A stretch of 64,000 nt of DNA from positions 84,462 to 148,461 of the forward strand of contig JANBQC010000009.1 in the NCBI GenBank assembly GCA_027576995.1. The letters are read 5' to 3'. Both the position numbers and the translations under genes were made by a program. Shown piece by piece: positions 33,424-45,692 of the stretch (the stretch's first letter is position 1; each line of letters starts with the position of its first letter). Origin of the DNA: Dimargaris cristalligena (taxonomy: Eukaryota; Kickxellomycota; Dimargaritomycetes; Dimargaritales; Dimargaritaceae). Below the pieces are notes generated by a model. That model ran no database searches. It saw nothing but the letters and a program-made list of their open reading frames with translations, and was not told where the DNA came from.

Positions 33424-36400
33424 GGTAGGGTTCGCTAAAGGAGCGGTGGGAAAGATATAAAAAAAACCTAAACGGATGAAGGGGTTGGGGAAGGGGAAAG
33501 GGTGGCTGCAAGCTATAGGAAGCGGCAGAACAAAAATAGAAGCAAGGTCGAAAGGCTGGGAAAGACTAAAACAAAGACCAGGCGCCGGTGGATATAAAGA
33601 AGAGCAGGCTGGTTATTCAAAAAAGAAGAAGGCAAGAACCAACCGAGCGGACTCTGAAACAGCAATGAGGTCAAGACAGAGGAGACAGCGTAGCGTAGCG
33701 CAAAGAGAAGAGGATAGAAGAAAGAAAAGGGAGGAAAATTAGCGGGAGATAAAGGGGAAGGAGGAAAGAAGGGCTAACTGGCATTCCAAGACTGAAATAC
33801 AGCAACCAGGGCAAGTGGTACAGAGTTAACGGAAGGAAGAGGCCGACTCGACAATAGAAATGGCTCACACAAGGGGAAACCAACCGAGGATAAGAGTGGG
33901 AAAGGGGACGAAAAGGAATGTTTGGATTGCGAAATGAAAATGAGTGTGAATGTGGTCGAGTGGGTGTGCGAAGAGTAAGTGGCCACTGAAGGGGTGGGCG
34001 ACCGCCTCAGCTTATATATCTCCGCTGGTGCCGGAGGGACCCGGTCGGAGAGCCGGGAACCCCTGCACTCCCCCCCCTCCCTCCCTTCTTCCTTAGCATT
34101 TCATCTGTATCAAACAGCCCAAGGAAAGGGGATGAGAACAAGTGCTATTGTTGCCCATCGAACTATATATCCAGAACAAAAGGCCGGTTCCCGGCCGTGT
34201 ACTTGACATTGTATGCGCCGAAGTTGATTGTTAGGTTTTATAGCCCTGTCCACTCCCCCTCCCTCCCTCCTTCAACTTTACACCATGCCATTCCAGACCA
34301 GACCAGCCATCTATCCACTAGGGGGGTGGGGACCAGGGGGGTGGTGGGCGCATACAGCCTGTATGCTAGTGGGCCCCGCGTCCTATTATCCCCCATCAAT
34401 CTTACTCGCATACACTCGGACTGTATTGCTCTACATTATTCTATTGGTGGCCCTCTAACCATCCCAGCCGCTGGCGGCAGTAGGGAAAGGCGAACCGGAA
34501 CGAGAGTGGCCACATCTTGAGTAAAATAAATAGTATATTCTCCCTTCTTAACTCACCTCAACTCCCCTTCCTCTTTCTCATCCCAATTATAGCCGCTGTT
34601 GCCACCTCAGATGATGGATTAGTTGCACAATACACACCCTCTAAAAGCCATTGTTCATGCATCGTTACTCCGCTGGATAATTGTTGAGGATCTGTGCGCG
34701 GAGTTGGAATCGCGACAACTCCGCTTCCCACTCGATAACTCGGCGACGCGTCCTAGCTAAGTCACTGTCCAGAATACGGATACTTCCTCCAGTCCCATGC
34801 GTCCATGTACTTCCGGAATACCTGACCGCCGGTATTATTGCGGCTGGGCAGGGTGTCCGAAAATGAACCTCTACAGTCAGCTGCACCCACATGTCGAACA
34901 TTCCTGCATAGTATGCACCTCCTATTAATGAATCCAGCCTAAAATGGGCCATTCCAAGAAATTCCCCGTGGCTTCCCTTAGCTGGCTTAGTGATGCTATA
35001 ATCATCTTATATTTGCCCCGAATTTTAAAAAACTTAGGTTTAGCGTCGATTTTCACACCACTAACCTCCTGCAGCCATTTTATGCGCTGGTATCCCCCTA
35101 TGCACTACACCAATTTCGCTGACATATTCCGCGTTTCGCCTAATTACTGGAAATGCACCGCATAAAGACGATCTGGCATTGAGGGGGAGATGTCTTTGGC
35201 CAGTGGTTTTCTTGAAGTAATGCTATGGGTAAAAGAACCATCACTAACCTTATCCGCGATGGCTAGTGTCCAATCATCTCGGTAGTCGTGAATCCTGCTG
35301 TAGCTACCCCTCTTACTTAATAGATCCCTCAGCTTTATATGATTACATAGGTGTTGTTGACCCCTTCCCTCACCTCCACTTAAATGGCATTTGTTTAATA
35401 GCTGATCCCCTTCAAACCAACCGCATATTCGGAGTGGAGCCGGCCTATCGGCTACATATACTCGGGGCTGTCTTATATTCCAAGGTAGGCCCAGAATATT
35501 AGGCATATAACCAAGGATATTATAGTACATCAGCAGCATAAAAAAACTGTCCACCAGAAGTGGATAATGATGGCAATGGTGGATACTTTTCTTTCCCCAT
35601 CCAGTCCTCAGCCAATTCTCAATTTTTATTGGCCAATTGGACGAAAGGCGTAGAAGGATTGCTTACCAATAACAGAGTGATTGACACCCCGCCATTCCAA
35701 TAAGACACTGCATCGGTTTTTTTTCTCTAAGCAGGCCATTGGGTAGCCAGTTCGCCCAGCACTCACCAGTTACAATGACCGCTTACTTTCTTTCGTATTC
35801 ATTCCATGGTTGTTCTTAATTTCCATTGACAAAGGTGATGTCCCCTATTAAGCGCGTATCTTGTTACACGTAGGCCGGGTGGGACTAGCATGTAGAGTAT
35901 ACGGAATAACATATTTTGGTATGTTGGTTTATAAAGACATGGATAACCCTGGGCGACGTGTGCCATTTCTTCGTTTTGCCCCGCATTGATCCATTTAGTC
36001 GACCAAACTAGTAACTACTCAGCACCTGCCCACTTAATGAAATTATATTCCAAGTGCCTAGCTGCTGTAATATTACTAGACATTTCAGTACGGTTCCTAC
36101 CTGTTGGCGTAGCTCTTGCCATACAATTCCATTAAGCGGGTCATACAACATACACGCTGTTCAGACAACCAGTTTCTTCCCTCTGGTTTTATCACTAGCA
36201 TTATATTGAGAAATTGAGCTTACTCATTCCATTGGCCCCATTGTCTAGATTCCAACAAATTCTTCGATCATATATTTCTTTACTATCATGCGCGTACCCT
36301 TAATTAGTTTGCCACTTAATAACGTGATGTACCCATTATCCCTTCAAACAATCGGGAACTACTTATACACTTACATAAGCATCAACGCTTTTCCAAGGCA

Positions 36401-38153
36401 TTATTGTTCTCCAATCGAGCCCTCTGGATCACAACTATCCCGTTAGTCACGCTTATTAAAACGCCGCCGGTTATTGTGCCATTCGGTATAGCACAATGTT
36501 CCTTTGGAACCTTTATTGGTTTGACAATACGAATTATCCTGCACCCTTCATCTCTCACTAGCACCCTCTCTTGCTGAGTAACACCTTACCACAGTTTATA
36601 TATACTACTTCGTAACTGCCCATATGCTATCATCAGGGCCAGATAGAGGATGCCTTGCGTGACTTTAATACATACATATATGTATTATTTTTTCTTTTTT
36701 TTTCATTGCATTACTGTGGTACCCAAAACATCGCAGGCGCGCTACGGTCACTCAAAGCGCTCCAGAATGCTTTGGCCCCATTTCCTCTTTGGCCAAGCAG
36801 GTCTAATTCAACTTAAGCAGACTTAGAGATGCCCTGGCTTAGCACATGGCCATTTTACCGCTTTGTTGTCGAATTCATTCCCATGTGCCCATCTACTTGA
36901 TCAGCCTCAATAGCTATAACACAGCCATTCGTATCCAGTTTTTATTAATCCCTCTCGCTACTGACAAACTTTACCAACTTGTAACTATGGCACATCTTCA
37001 CGAATTTCGGACGGTACCAGTTGCCTGCACTGCCAATATCTCTGCGGTTATTGGGACGAGGAGTACAGTCGCCCCTTTGATCATGACTGTAGGCGCAACG
37101 TTTGCTATTTTTTTTTTCTCAAGGATGGAGAGGGGGAGTGACAAACCGAAATAGGCAATGGTGGCCAACCGAAGATGACCGCCATTCAGTTTCCTCGGAC
37201 TATCATTCTTTATCCATTGCCATTTTCAGAACGTTGTGTGAAATGCCTGCGTAGTCTCGTCTGCTGTTGAACTAGCCGCCCACAGGCACAGTGGTCCCAA
37301 TGTATGCTTGCGAATCGGCCAGCCTGGCGGAGTTTTGGCCGCAAGGGTAATCCTCATTGACTAAACATTCCAGTACTGGACTCGCACCATTACCGATTTC
37401 TTCGGATGCCTAATTATATAGTCTGGTTTACTTAACACCGTTCCCGATTTAGTTGACCACTTGCTAATGAATGAGAGTATCCACAGTCTTAGTTTATACT
37501 CCAAATAGGGATATAGCCTATTTGACTGTAGTGCCGGGTAAACTGATACCCAACTAAGCATTTCCCACTCCCTTTAACCGACCATATAGCCCAAAACTCG
37601 GCCTACGTGGCTCTGCTTTTAACAAGCGCGGGGGTTGCTTATGTGTAGCGCCATCCCCTTTTCCCTACATGTACGCTTATTTCTCACACTTTCTGAAATT
37701 TATTCCCTGCTGGCCGTATTTAAGGACCTACTTTTACCAACTTGGCTGACCGATTCCTCTTCGTTTGCGCATTTCGTCCGGGCCAGTGAATTCTTTTACA
37801 TACTCTCACTGAACCCTTATCCCTCGCCTATGCAGCTAGTACTTCTTAGTCAACCTCGAATGACCCGGACTTATTTTTCTTGGCCATATCGCCTTCCTTT
37901 CAACTTCCTTAGACACATATTCAATTTAACACCCTAGTGACCCTGCCGTGTTCCCCTTTATACTCGACTCAGCCCACTCTAGGCCCTGTTTATTGGTATA
38001 TTTATAGCTCCTATATTACTTTGGCTTTTTCATAGTTTCGGAGTTTAGATATTCCTTACGGACCCTGGTCCAACCAACTCGGGCTCCCTTTCCCTCTACT
38101 TTCTAGTATTTATCCCGTATATTAACCCGGCCCACACCAACCTGTCTTCATAT
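33424..38153. other. Long intergenic region
   Basis: 4.7 kb without a supported gene. The first 350 bases are purine-rich on plus, so C/T-rich in the sense of the chitin synthase leader. The candidate TATA box for that gene is at 34011-34020. Small ORFs at 34665-34952 and 35144-35554 (minus) have no features that support them. No tRNA, TIR element or tandem repeat was seen. Confidence 0.45.
34011..34020 (-). promoter_or_regulatory. Candidate TATA box for chitin synthase
   Basis: Reads GATATATAAG on the minus strand, about 590 bases upstream of the chitin synthase ATG. The distance is long, so the assignment is tentative. Confidence 0.3.
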
Positions 38154-40941
38154 ATGCACAGCTACAAAATTATTACCTTTAAGTTGGCTGTACCGGCCCA
38201 GGCTAAGCCTTCCCGAGTGGTCAAGAAGACTCAGTTCAAACGGCGGGCTTGCGACCGGTGCGTCGCTCGTAAAACAGGGTGTGACGGTGAACTGCCCTGC
38301 CTTAAATGCCGCTCAGCTGGTGCCAACAACTGTCACTATAGTAAAATCAGCCGACAACCTCCAAGGCGCCACAATAAAACCACAACCACCTCTCCGACTT
38401 CGACTAATTCCCCACCTCTGCTACCCGCCAGTCCCCCGGGGCTGCTAACCATATCAACTACCCCTGATACGTGGCCGATTTCACAAGCCAATCCCCTCGT
38501 CCAGCCGCGTCTGCCACCCATTTGTACTCCAAGAGATTCCGCCACTATATACACAGGCCCTACCGGTAGCACCGGCGTTGTAATTTCCGACCAGGGCCTC
38601 AGAGATGGCCAGACCATTTACCAGTCCAGTGCATATGATTTGCCTTCCATTGCCCAAAGTCTGCCGACCCCTCCTACCCTGGTCGACTGGTTCCAATTTG
38701 ACGGCTCGGCCCCGTCCGTCGATGGACTACCATCCAAAGCGGCCCCTTTAGTGCCCATCAGTGAGCGACTTAAATCCCTTACTCAGTCTCTTCGGGGCCC
38801 CGAGGGGCCTAGCGGTAATAGCAACCGCCTCCCCAACCGGAGAGGACCGCCCCCACGCTTAGTCTCAAATACTATCACTCAGCATCTATCCTCCCCCCCA
38901 TTCAGTTGTATATCCACCACGGGCCACCCATCATCGCCGCTGGGCGTATCGGGCAACTCTTCCTTTGCGTCGTCGATGTCATCACCACATCTGTCATTTA
39001 CTGTGTCTCACTCCGTAGGGCCCTATACATCCCCTTCGTCGGTCAATTTTTTAGACATGAGCAACTTGGACCTCATCACCAAAGAACTATACAACGAGCA
39101 GTTTGCCCTCCAAATTGGCCGTCTGAACCAACTCACTCGTCCCCTCAAATCCCAGGAGGACACTCTTTACGCACCGGGTCTCACGCGAACACTAGTTGCC
39201 ATATTCGTGCTCAATCATGCACGTAATTTTACCCGTCCTTATCTAGATCGCCTGATTCGAAAACTAGACCGCCAAGAATTAACCCCTTTGGCCCTCAACT
39301 ACCTGTTAGGATTTGCTATTGGTGTGCTGCCCCATGGTTCGCTGTCCCCCATTGCTCGCCGTAACATTACCACCGCCTACTTGGAGCGAATTTACTACCT
39401 GGCCATGGGCCAGTTTGAAGGCGATGCGGCACTTGACACGCCCTACATTTTGTATTTGGCCTCTCGGCTCCATGTGTTCAGTAAAACCAGCGATAAATAC
39501 TCCTTCTTCGTCGGTAGGTACCATTGGCTCGTTGTTTGAACATAGATTTCAACCCAGTGTATTTATCCCCGTTATTCTATGTAGTTCAGTTTAGGGAAGG
39601 CTATTTTAGTATACCTATGTATCCGCTGCCCATCAGCCATGCGAACTATTCGCAAGTAGATTAAATTGTCTAATGGTGTTTGACCCCCCCTCCGCCATAC
39701 CTATTGTATATACTCCAATCACCTGCTAAACTTTTGAATTCGATTTTAAGCGCTTGGTATTAGGTAAGGTCAGCCCCCCCACCTCCCTCCCTTCTTCCAT
39801 GGGTTAAGCCTTATTATTAATTTTTTGCGCATCTATGAGCAATTTCAATACTGCCTCAATTTTGGTGGCGTTTCCCTGTCCATATGGTAGCTCCAACCAT
39901 CCACCTGTTACTTATAGAACGCGCCGTTTTCATTGCACTTGTTATATTAGAATGATAACCCAGATGCGTTACCACATCGTCGATCTACCCACCCAAATTA
40001 CTTATGGCCCTGAGACACTTGTGGCTGTTCTGCGTAAAGAATACAAACGTCGTATATTCTGGGAGATCACCGCCTTGGATAGCCTAATCTGTTGCTTTTT
40101 GGGAATCCCGGGAAATTTTCGGGAAGAAAATATTTGCGTTGATCCCATTGATGACCGACTTCTTGGTCATTTATTGCAGCTAGCTCCGGATGACGACGTC
40201 TTTCCAGCCATTATTCCGGCCCTTGGGACTACGGTTTGCGGTAACCCGGTACTTATCCGACTTACCCATCTAGTATACAAGGCCAGTAATTTGCGAGCCA
40301 AAATCCTACCCCCCAATAGTGTCTCGGATTTCCGGCCCTACTACGAACTTAATGCCCATCTTCAGACTGTCCACCGGGAGTTGTTACAAATGTTCCCATT
40401 ACCCCGATCTAACAAAATACCCAGCCATTTGACGGCTGCTCAGATGCTGCAATTCACCGGACTCGGTATGATCCATTCCGCCTTTACCTCGGTAGTTCTT
40501 TTACTGAATACGCACAACTGGTCGTTTGGGGCCAGGGCCATCCGCCCCGAGACCGACCCTTTTCTGCATCAAATGGGTCTACGCGCGGCCCTCCAATTTA
40601 CAGATTATTGTCTACCATTCTTGAGGCATCTACCGCCGCAGCGCCACCATTTGTGTGCCAGTAACTGTTGTTTCCTGGCGGCCTATCGACTTGCTATTTA
40701 TTTAGGGCAGCTTAAAGAAACTATGGCTGTTGCTCCCGAGACTCCCCTAATATTTAACCAAACGCTAGATACGATCCGGACATATATTACATATTTGGAC
40801 GAATACCGGGCCTATGTCACTTACGTGGATTCCTACCAAGCCTTGCTGCAGCAGCAGCTCTATGATGTGGGGGTTGATGTAAATGTGGCCCGAATCGAGA
40901 GTACCCGCCACACCGGTAACCAGGTAGTTGAACCAGTTTAA
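38154..40941 (+). CDS. Zn2Cys6 (Gal4-type) transcription factor 1, one intron
   Basis: Zinc cluster CDRCVARKTGCDGELPC plus two more cysteines at residues 33, 36, 43, 49, 52 and 60 (C-x2-C-x6-C-x5-C-x2-C-x7-C), preceded by a basic KKTQFKRRA stretch. A long Ser/Pro-rich linker follows. The second part has the helical fungal-TF middle-homology look (NQLTRPLKSQEDTLYAPGL, LVAIFVLNHARNF; then YHIVDLP, EYKRRIFWEITALD). The first frame ends at 39539 and the second opens at 39835, so an intron is required. The best in-frame junction is donor 39518 (GTACCA) to acceptor TATTAG ending 39950, giving 784 residues with ...FFVGR/MITQM.... A stronger-looking donor GTAGGT at 39514 is out of phase with the acceptors I can see. 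It binds DNA as a nuclear regulator; target unknown. The next gene is a tandem paralog. Confidence 0.85.
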
Positions 40942-42737
40942 GATGGGATGCCACTCGCTGTTTGTTATATTACTTATAAACTAATACTGTCATGGGAATT
41001 TATTCAAGGCCCTATTGTGATGTGGCCCGAGCTTCCATAATGCCATCAGATCACACGGACCATCACCGGGAGATCGGAACCGGGCCATCAATTTCGGACC
41101 TGGCTTTATCAAATTTCAACTAGTTTTATCAACGTTCTGACATGTACCGGTGGCTTCACCTGCAATCCTTGCTACGAAATAAGACCCTGTTTTAGTTATC
41201 TAAAGGTTTGCTGACCTTCTTTTTGTCATCTCACGGACATCCCAACTCGTGGGACCTTGTTTTCTGACTCTGACGGAGTGCTGACCCTACCGTTGCACAT
41301 CAGCCCCACGAGCCTTTGGGTAAGCATCTTTATTGTATAATCGTCCTATTTAATTCAGTGGCTAGTAGAGTTGCCACTGATAAGGACGATCTCCCTTCCA
41401 ACAATGATTACTTGTTAGGACAACAACCGGCCGAGAAGGCCTTATCAGAGGGCTAATTCCATATTGCCCAAACCCAGCAATGAACATACACTGTTTGCCA
41501 CAAAATGATACAATAGGTATGTGTTTTCCATGTGTAGGCTGTGCAGTATAATCCCCTCCTGTTTTGGATGCAAGGGGGGGTTAGCCTTCATAATGCAAAT
41601 GGTCGACTTTGACTTTTAATATACACGCGCGTTTTGAATTTGCTAAGTTGGAGGAGGGGCCATGGACGCTAGCCCCTATTGTCGGCCCAATTGTAATATT
41701 TACTGGCGATTATTCCCCCTTATATTGATGGAGTAGAAAGGTCGAACTGGGCTAAAGCATCTAACAAGAATTGGGATTGAAGACCAAGCTGGCCCCCCAA
41801 GTAACCAGCTGTATCGACACTTATAGTGCATGGTGTACCTCATTGTCACATGGATGGGCTTACGTGTTCATTTCCTAGCTGACTAGAAGTGCGAAGGTAC
41901 GAATATGCCAATTGGATCTGTGAAGGTTTCGGCCATTTTCACCTTTTCTTGAAGGATCTATTAGTCGTGTGATTGGCGGAGGCAGCTAGAAAACAATACC
42001 CAGTTCCCTACCGATAATTCTTCAAAATATACACTACTCTATTACGAGTGTCATTCATCAACTACCCATTCGGATGGACTATGGGTTGGGAAGTGAAAAA
42101 ATCATAATATGGGTCTGGGATATTTTTTGCCCTAAGATTGACCTGTAACCCTAATGTAACGACGGCTGGAGGTGTCTTAAAAAGGCAAGTAATACACAAA
42201 CATACTACAACCTCTCTCTCCATGTAGCTGGGCGGGGTGTTTATCCTCAAAACCCATCGTACCTTGGCTTCTCATTCACTTGCACACCTACCGTGTGGCG
42301 CCCCTTCCAGTTGATAGTGAAGGGCAAAATAATACTTGGAAGGGTTTATATCGGCTTCCGATTTTGTATTTAAACGCACGCCTCCACGCCCCCACCCTTG
42401 GGGGAGTTGACCTCTTCGGCAGCGGGACTTCAACTTGATTTTGTCCGCCGGTTCATCGGTACTCCGTAATCTCCCACGGCGCTTGGTCCCTATAATATTC
42501 TCTCCCGAAAACGCATGTCCCTTTGTGTTCTTTCTGTAAGCAGTACCCACATTCTTGGATAATTTCCTAATACCTAGTTGGCTGGCCCCCTATTACATAC
42601 TTACATGCCACGCCCGCCCTCAACCGTGGTTTTTTTTTCTTCCCCGAATTCCCCTTGCCAGCATACTATTTTGAAGGCGCACTGTTCTACCACTCTCCTG
42701 AACCTCCTCTGCCATACATGCCATTACTCACCCGTCC
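40942..42737. other. Intergenic region between paralogous regulators
   Basis: No supported gene, RNA or TIR element. Presumably holds the terminator of the first regulator and promoter of the second. Confidence 0.45.
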
Positions 42738-45692
42738 ATGGGCGAATATGAAATTCTGAGCTTTAAACTGGACGTGGCGCCGGGCGGTAATGCCTACCAC
42801 CAGCCTCCAACCTACCGGCGCCGGGCCTGCGACCGCTGTGTGGCCCGTAAAATCGGCTGCGACGGGAAACTGCCCTGCTCCCGTTGCCAGCGGGCTAACC
42901 ACCAGACCCAGTGCCACTATAGTACTATTAGTCGTCAGCCCCCTAAGCGGCGGTCGAAGCCGAGTCAGACTCGGGGTCCACAGCATCCACCGCCCCTCCT
43001 CCATGGTCCGGAATTGGCATTACCCACCCTCCCGGATTCAGGCAGGCCTGGGTCACCACCACTACTACCACCACAGCTGCCGCCCGGGTGTTGGCCTAGG
43101 ACCCCCCTCCCCGCGCCAGTCAGTGGCACAGTGGGCTCTTCATTCGCCTTAGTGGCTGTTGCTTTGCCTGCCGCCCCCCTTTCGCCCCAGACCACTAGCT
43201 CTGGGCCAGCTAGCAGTGTACCAAGCGTGTCTCAGTCCCTCCTATCTAACCTTTCCAGCTCACCCCCTTCACCTTCCCCAGCTCAGCTTAACTCTCGGCC
43301 CCCTTTGCCTTCATTTATTGAGGTTATTCAGCAATGTAAACCAGCCACCACTATTATTACCTCACGTCCTCCTACTGGGACAAGAGCACTAGGTTCGGTT
43401 TCCACTGACCCTTCAGCTCACCGGCCAACAACAACTGGAACTACTGTCGCATTATTTAATGTACCTCCGACTCCACCACACCTCCCATGCCCACCCGCCG
43501 CGTCCACTCAGCAGCTCTCGCTCGACGTTCGATTACGCCACTTAATCCAGTCCTTGGATCTAACGGGACCAACTACTATGCCGCAGGATCACAGCGATTC
43601 GATATGCCTCAATGGTATTTACTCCAATCATCATCATCATCATAGGGCGGAAGGTGGTGGTGGTGATGATGATGATGTTGGCCAGGACCCAAAAATTCCC
43701 GCCTGGGACGATAACAACAGTCTTGGTTGGTTTAGCTATAACCCGTATGATATGACCATTGACATCCCGGCCTTCTTCGCCGGCCCGCATGGATCCCAGT
43801 TTCTGCAACGCTTCTACCAATTGGGCGGACTACTTACCCAGCGAACCCTCCAGTCCCGTGAGGAAGCCATCTACCACCCCCGGTTGGTGCACTCGCTGGT
43901 GGCCATCTACGTTGGTCAGCAGGTGCGCGTTTTCCAGCGTTTATATCTCGAACGGATTTACCGCAAAATCCGGCGGGGTGAGGTATCTGCCGCCGTCTTG
44001 AACTACCTCTTGGCCTACGGGTCGGCCGTGGTCCAATCCACCCCTAGTGCCCGGCGTGCAATATCCGCGATATATTTTGAGCAACTCCGTAGTACTATTC
44101 CCGGGGAAATGGCTAGACCGACTTTAGAGACCCCCTACCTGATTTACCTTATTGGTTCACTGCACGCCACAATTAATGAAAGCGAGGGCTTTGGTTACTA
44201 TATAGGTAAGTTCAAGAGCCTCCTCCTCCTCCCTTTTCTTCCCCTACCTCATTCACTGATTATCTATAATAGGTTCTATTCGCCCGCCTTAGGCGCAGGT
44301 GTGGCTTGATTACCACTTAAGGCCGGACTTCAATTTTAGCGATTGGCTCAGCAAGGGTCCAATGTCCAGCCCCGACCTGTTTCCTTCTGATTCTTAAATG
44401 ATACTTATTCGCTTCCTCGTAATTACTTTCTTAAAAACCCTAAAATACCATTGGCCATCTGTGTATTGACTTATTCGACAATTAGCATTGGGCAAAAGGT
44501 ATAGTCGCTATACTATTCAATCATTGCCCGGAATCCCTCCCTACCTTACTTTGTCCTTGGGAAACTTATGGCCCAATTATCTACGGCTAAACTATTCCCC
44601 CTCTCTGACATATCCTCCTAACCATTTTGTATATTTGCAAAAATTTATTTCTTCACATGCACGAATAGACTCATGCTAGAAGCAAACTACCATCTAGTCG
44701 ACCTCCCGAACACCGAGACAGGCGCGGCGATAGTCCACTCCTCTGTATCATTCGACCTATATGTCGAGTTGACTAAAGAGTACAAGCGCCGGTCCATCTG
44801 GGAGCTCGCCACCTTTGATAATCTCATTTTCTGTATGCTTGGCTCCCGCAGTTTTTTCACCGCCACCCGTATGAAGGCCCGCCCTATCAATGACCGGCTA
44901 ATACACCAGCTGTTCCAGCTGAACCCGGACCAAGACAACTTCCCGATCCTTATACCAGGTATTAGGCATACCCTTTGCGGGTACCCCACTCTGATCGACT
45001 TGGCCCTGATTGTGGGTAAAGTGGCCGACCTGCGGGCCAGTGTCGCCGAAGCGGTGGAGGCTACTGGTGAACCCGACCTGACCCTGTATTACCAACTTAA
45101 TAATGAATTGGACCAGCTCCAGGTGCGACTCTTAGCCGAGTACCCCCTACCGGAGGACGAGCCCAGCGGTGAGTTAGTCGAACGAAACGCGGCTTACTTT
45201 AGCAGTCTGTATACCCTGCACTCGACATTCTTCTCCACCCAGATGATCCTTAATGTTTATAATTGGAATATTTCGGCCCCAGCCAGACCCGCCAGTCAAA
45301 GCGAAACCAGGCAAACCGTAATAACCCCCTTCCGCCCCGAACAACACCCCGCATTCCGCTACCGGGGCCTCCAGGCGGCGCGATTTTTCGACCGGCAATT
45401 ATACCCCATTATTCGCAAACTGCCCTTCCAGTTCCATACCAATGTGTTTAGCGGGGCGGCCTTTCTCAGTGCACTTACCTTTGCGCTCATTTTGCCCTCC
45501 GACCCCACGGTCAATATGAGGCACGTGAACCAGTGCGTTCGAGATTATCTCGACTACCTAGCGGAACTAACGAAGTATATTTCGTACGTACAGTCCTATA
45601 TTGTTCTACTCGGTCACTTGCTGACCACCCTTAATTTGCCGCCGGTGAATGACACGACCCTTCAAGTATACCCACGGAGCCACTTCAGCTAA
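42738..45692 (+). CDS. Zn2Cys6 (Gal4-type) transcription factor 2, tandem paralog
   Basis: The start ATG at 42738 (cgtccATGGGC) gives MGEYEILSFKL, matching MHSYKIITFKL in the upstream gene. The zinc cluster CDRCVARKIGCDGKLPC has cysteines at 31, 34, 41, 47, 50 and 59. A long Pro/Ser/Thr linker follows, with a His run and Gly/Asp run encoded by (CAT)n and (GGT/GAT)n at about 43630-43676. The helical regulatory part continues across an intron. A perfect GTAAGT donor at 44206 and acceptor TGCTAG ending at 44679 are in phase (474-bp intron), giving 826 residues with ...GYYI/EANYHLVDLP. The second exon parallels the paralog: KEYKRRSIWELATFDNLI and INDRLIHQLFQLNPDQDNFP. Function: a probable DNA-binding regulator, target unknown. 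TIR element copy C lies 113 bases past the stop. Confidence 0.87.

Noticed and set aside
34665..35554. Two minus-strand ORFs of 95 and 136 codons
   Set aside because: No recognisable family, no splice context and codon use unlike the supported genes.
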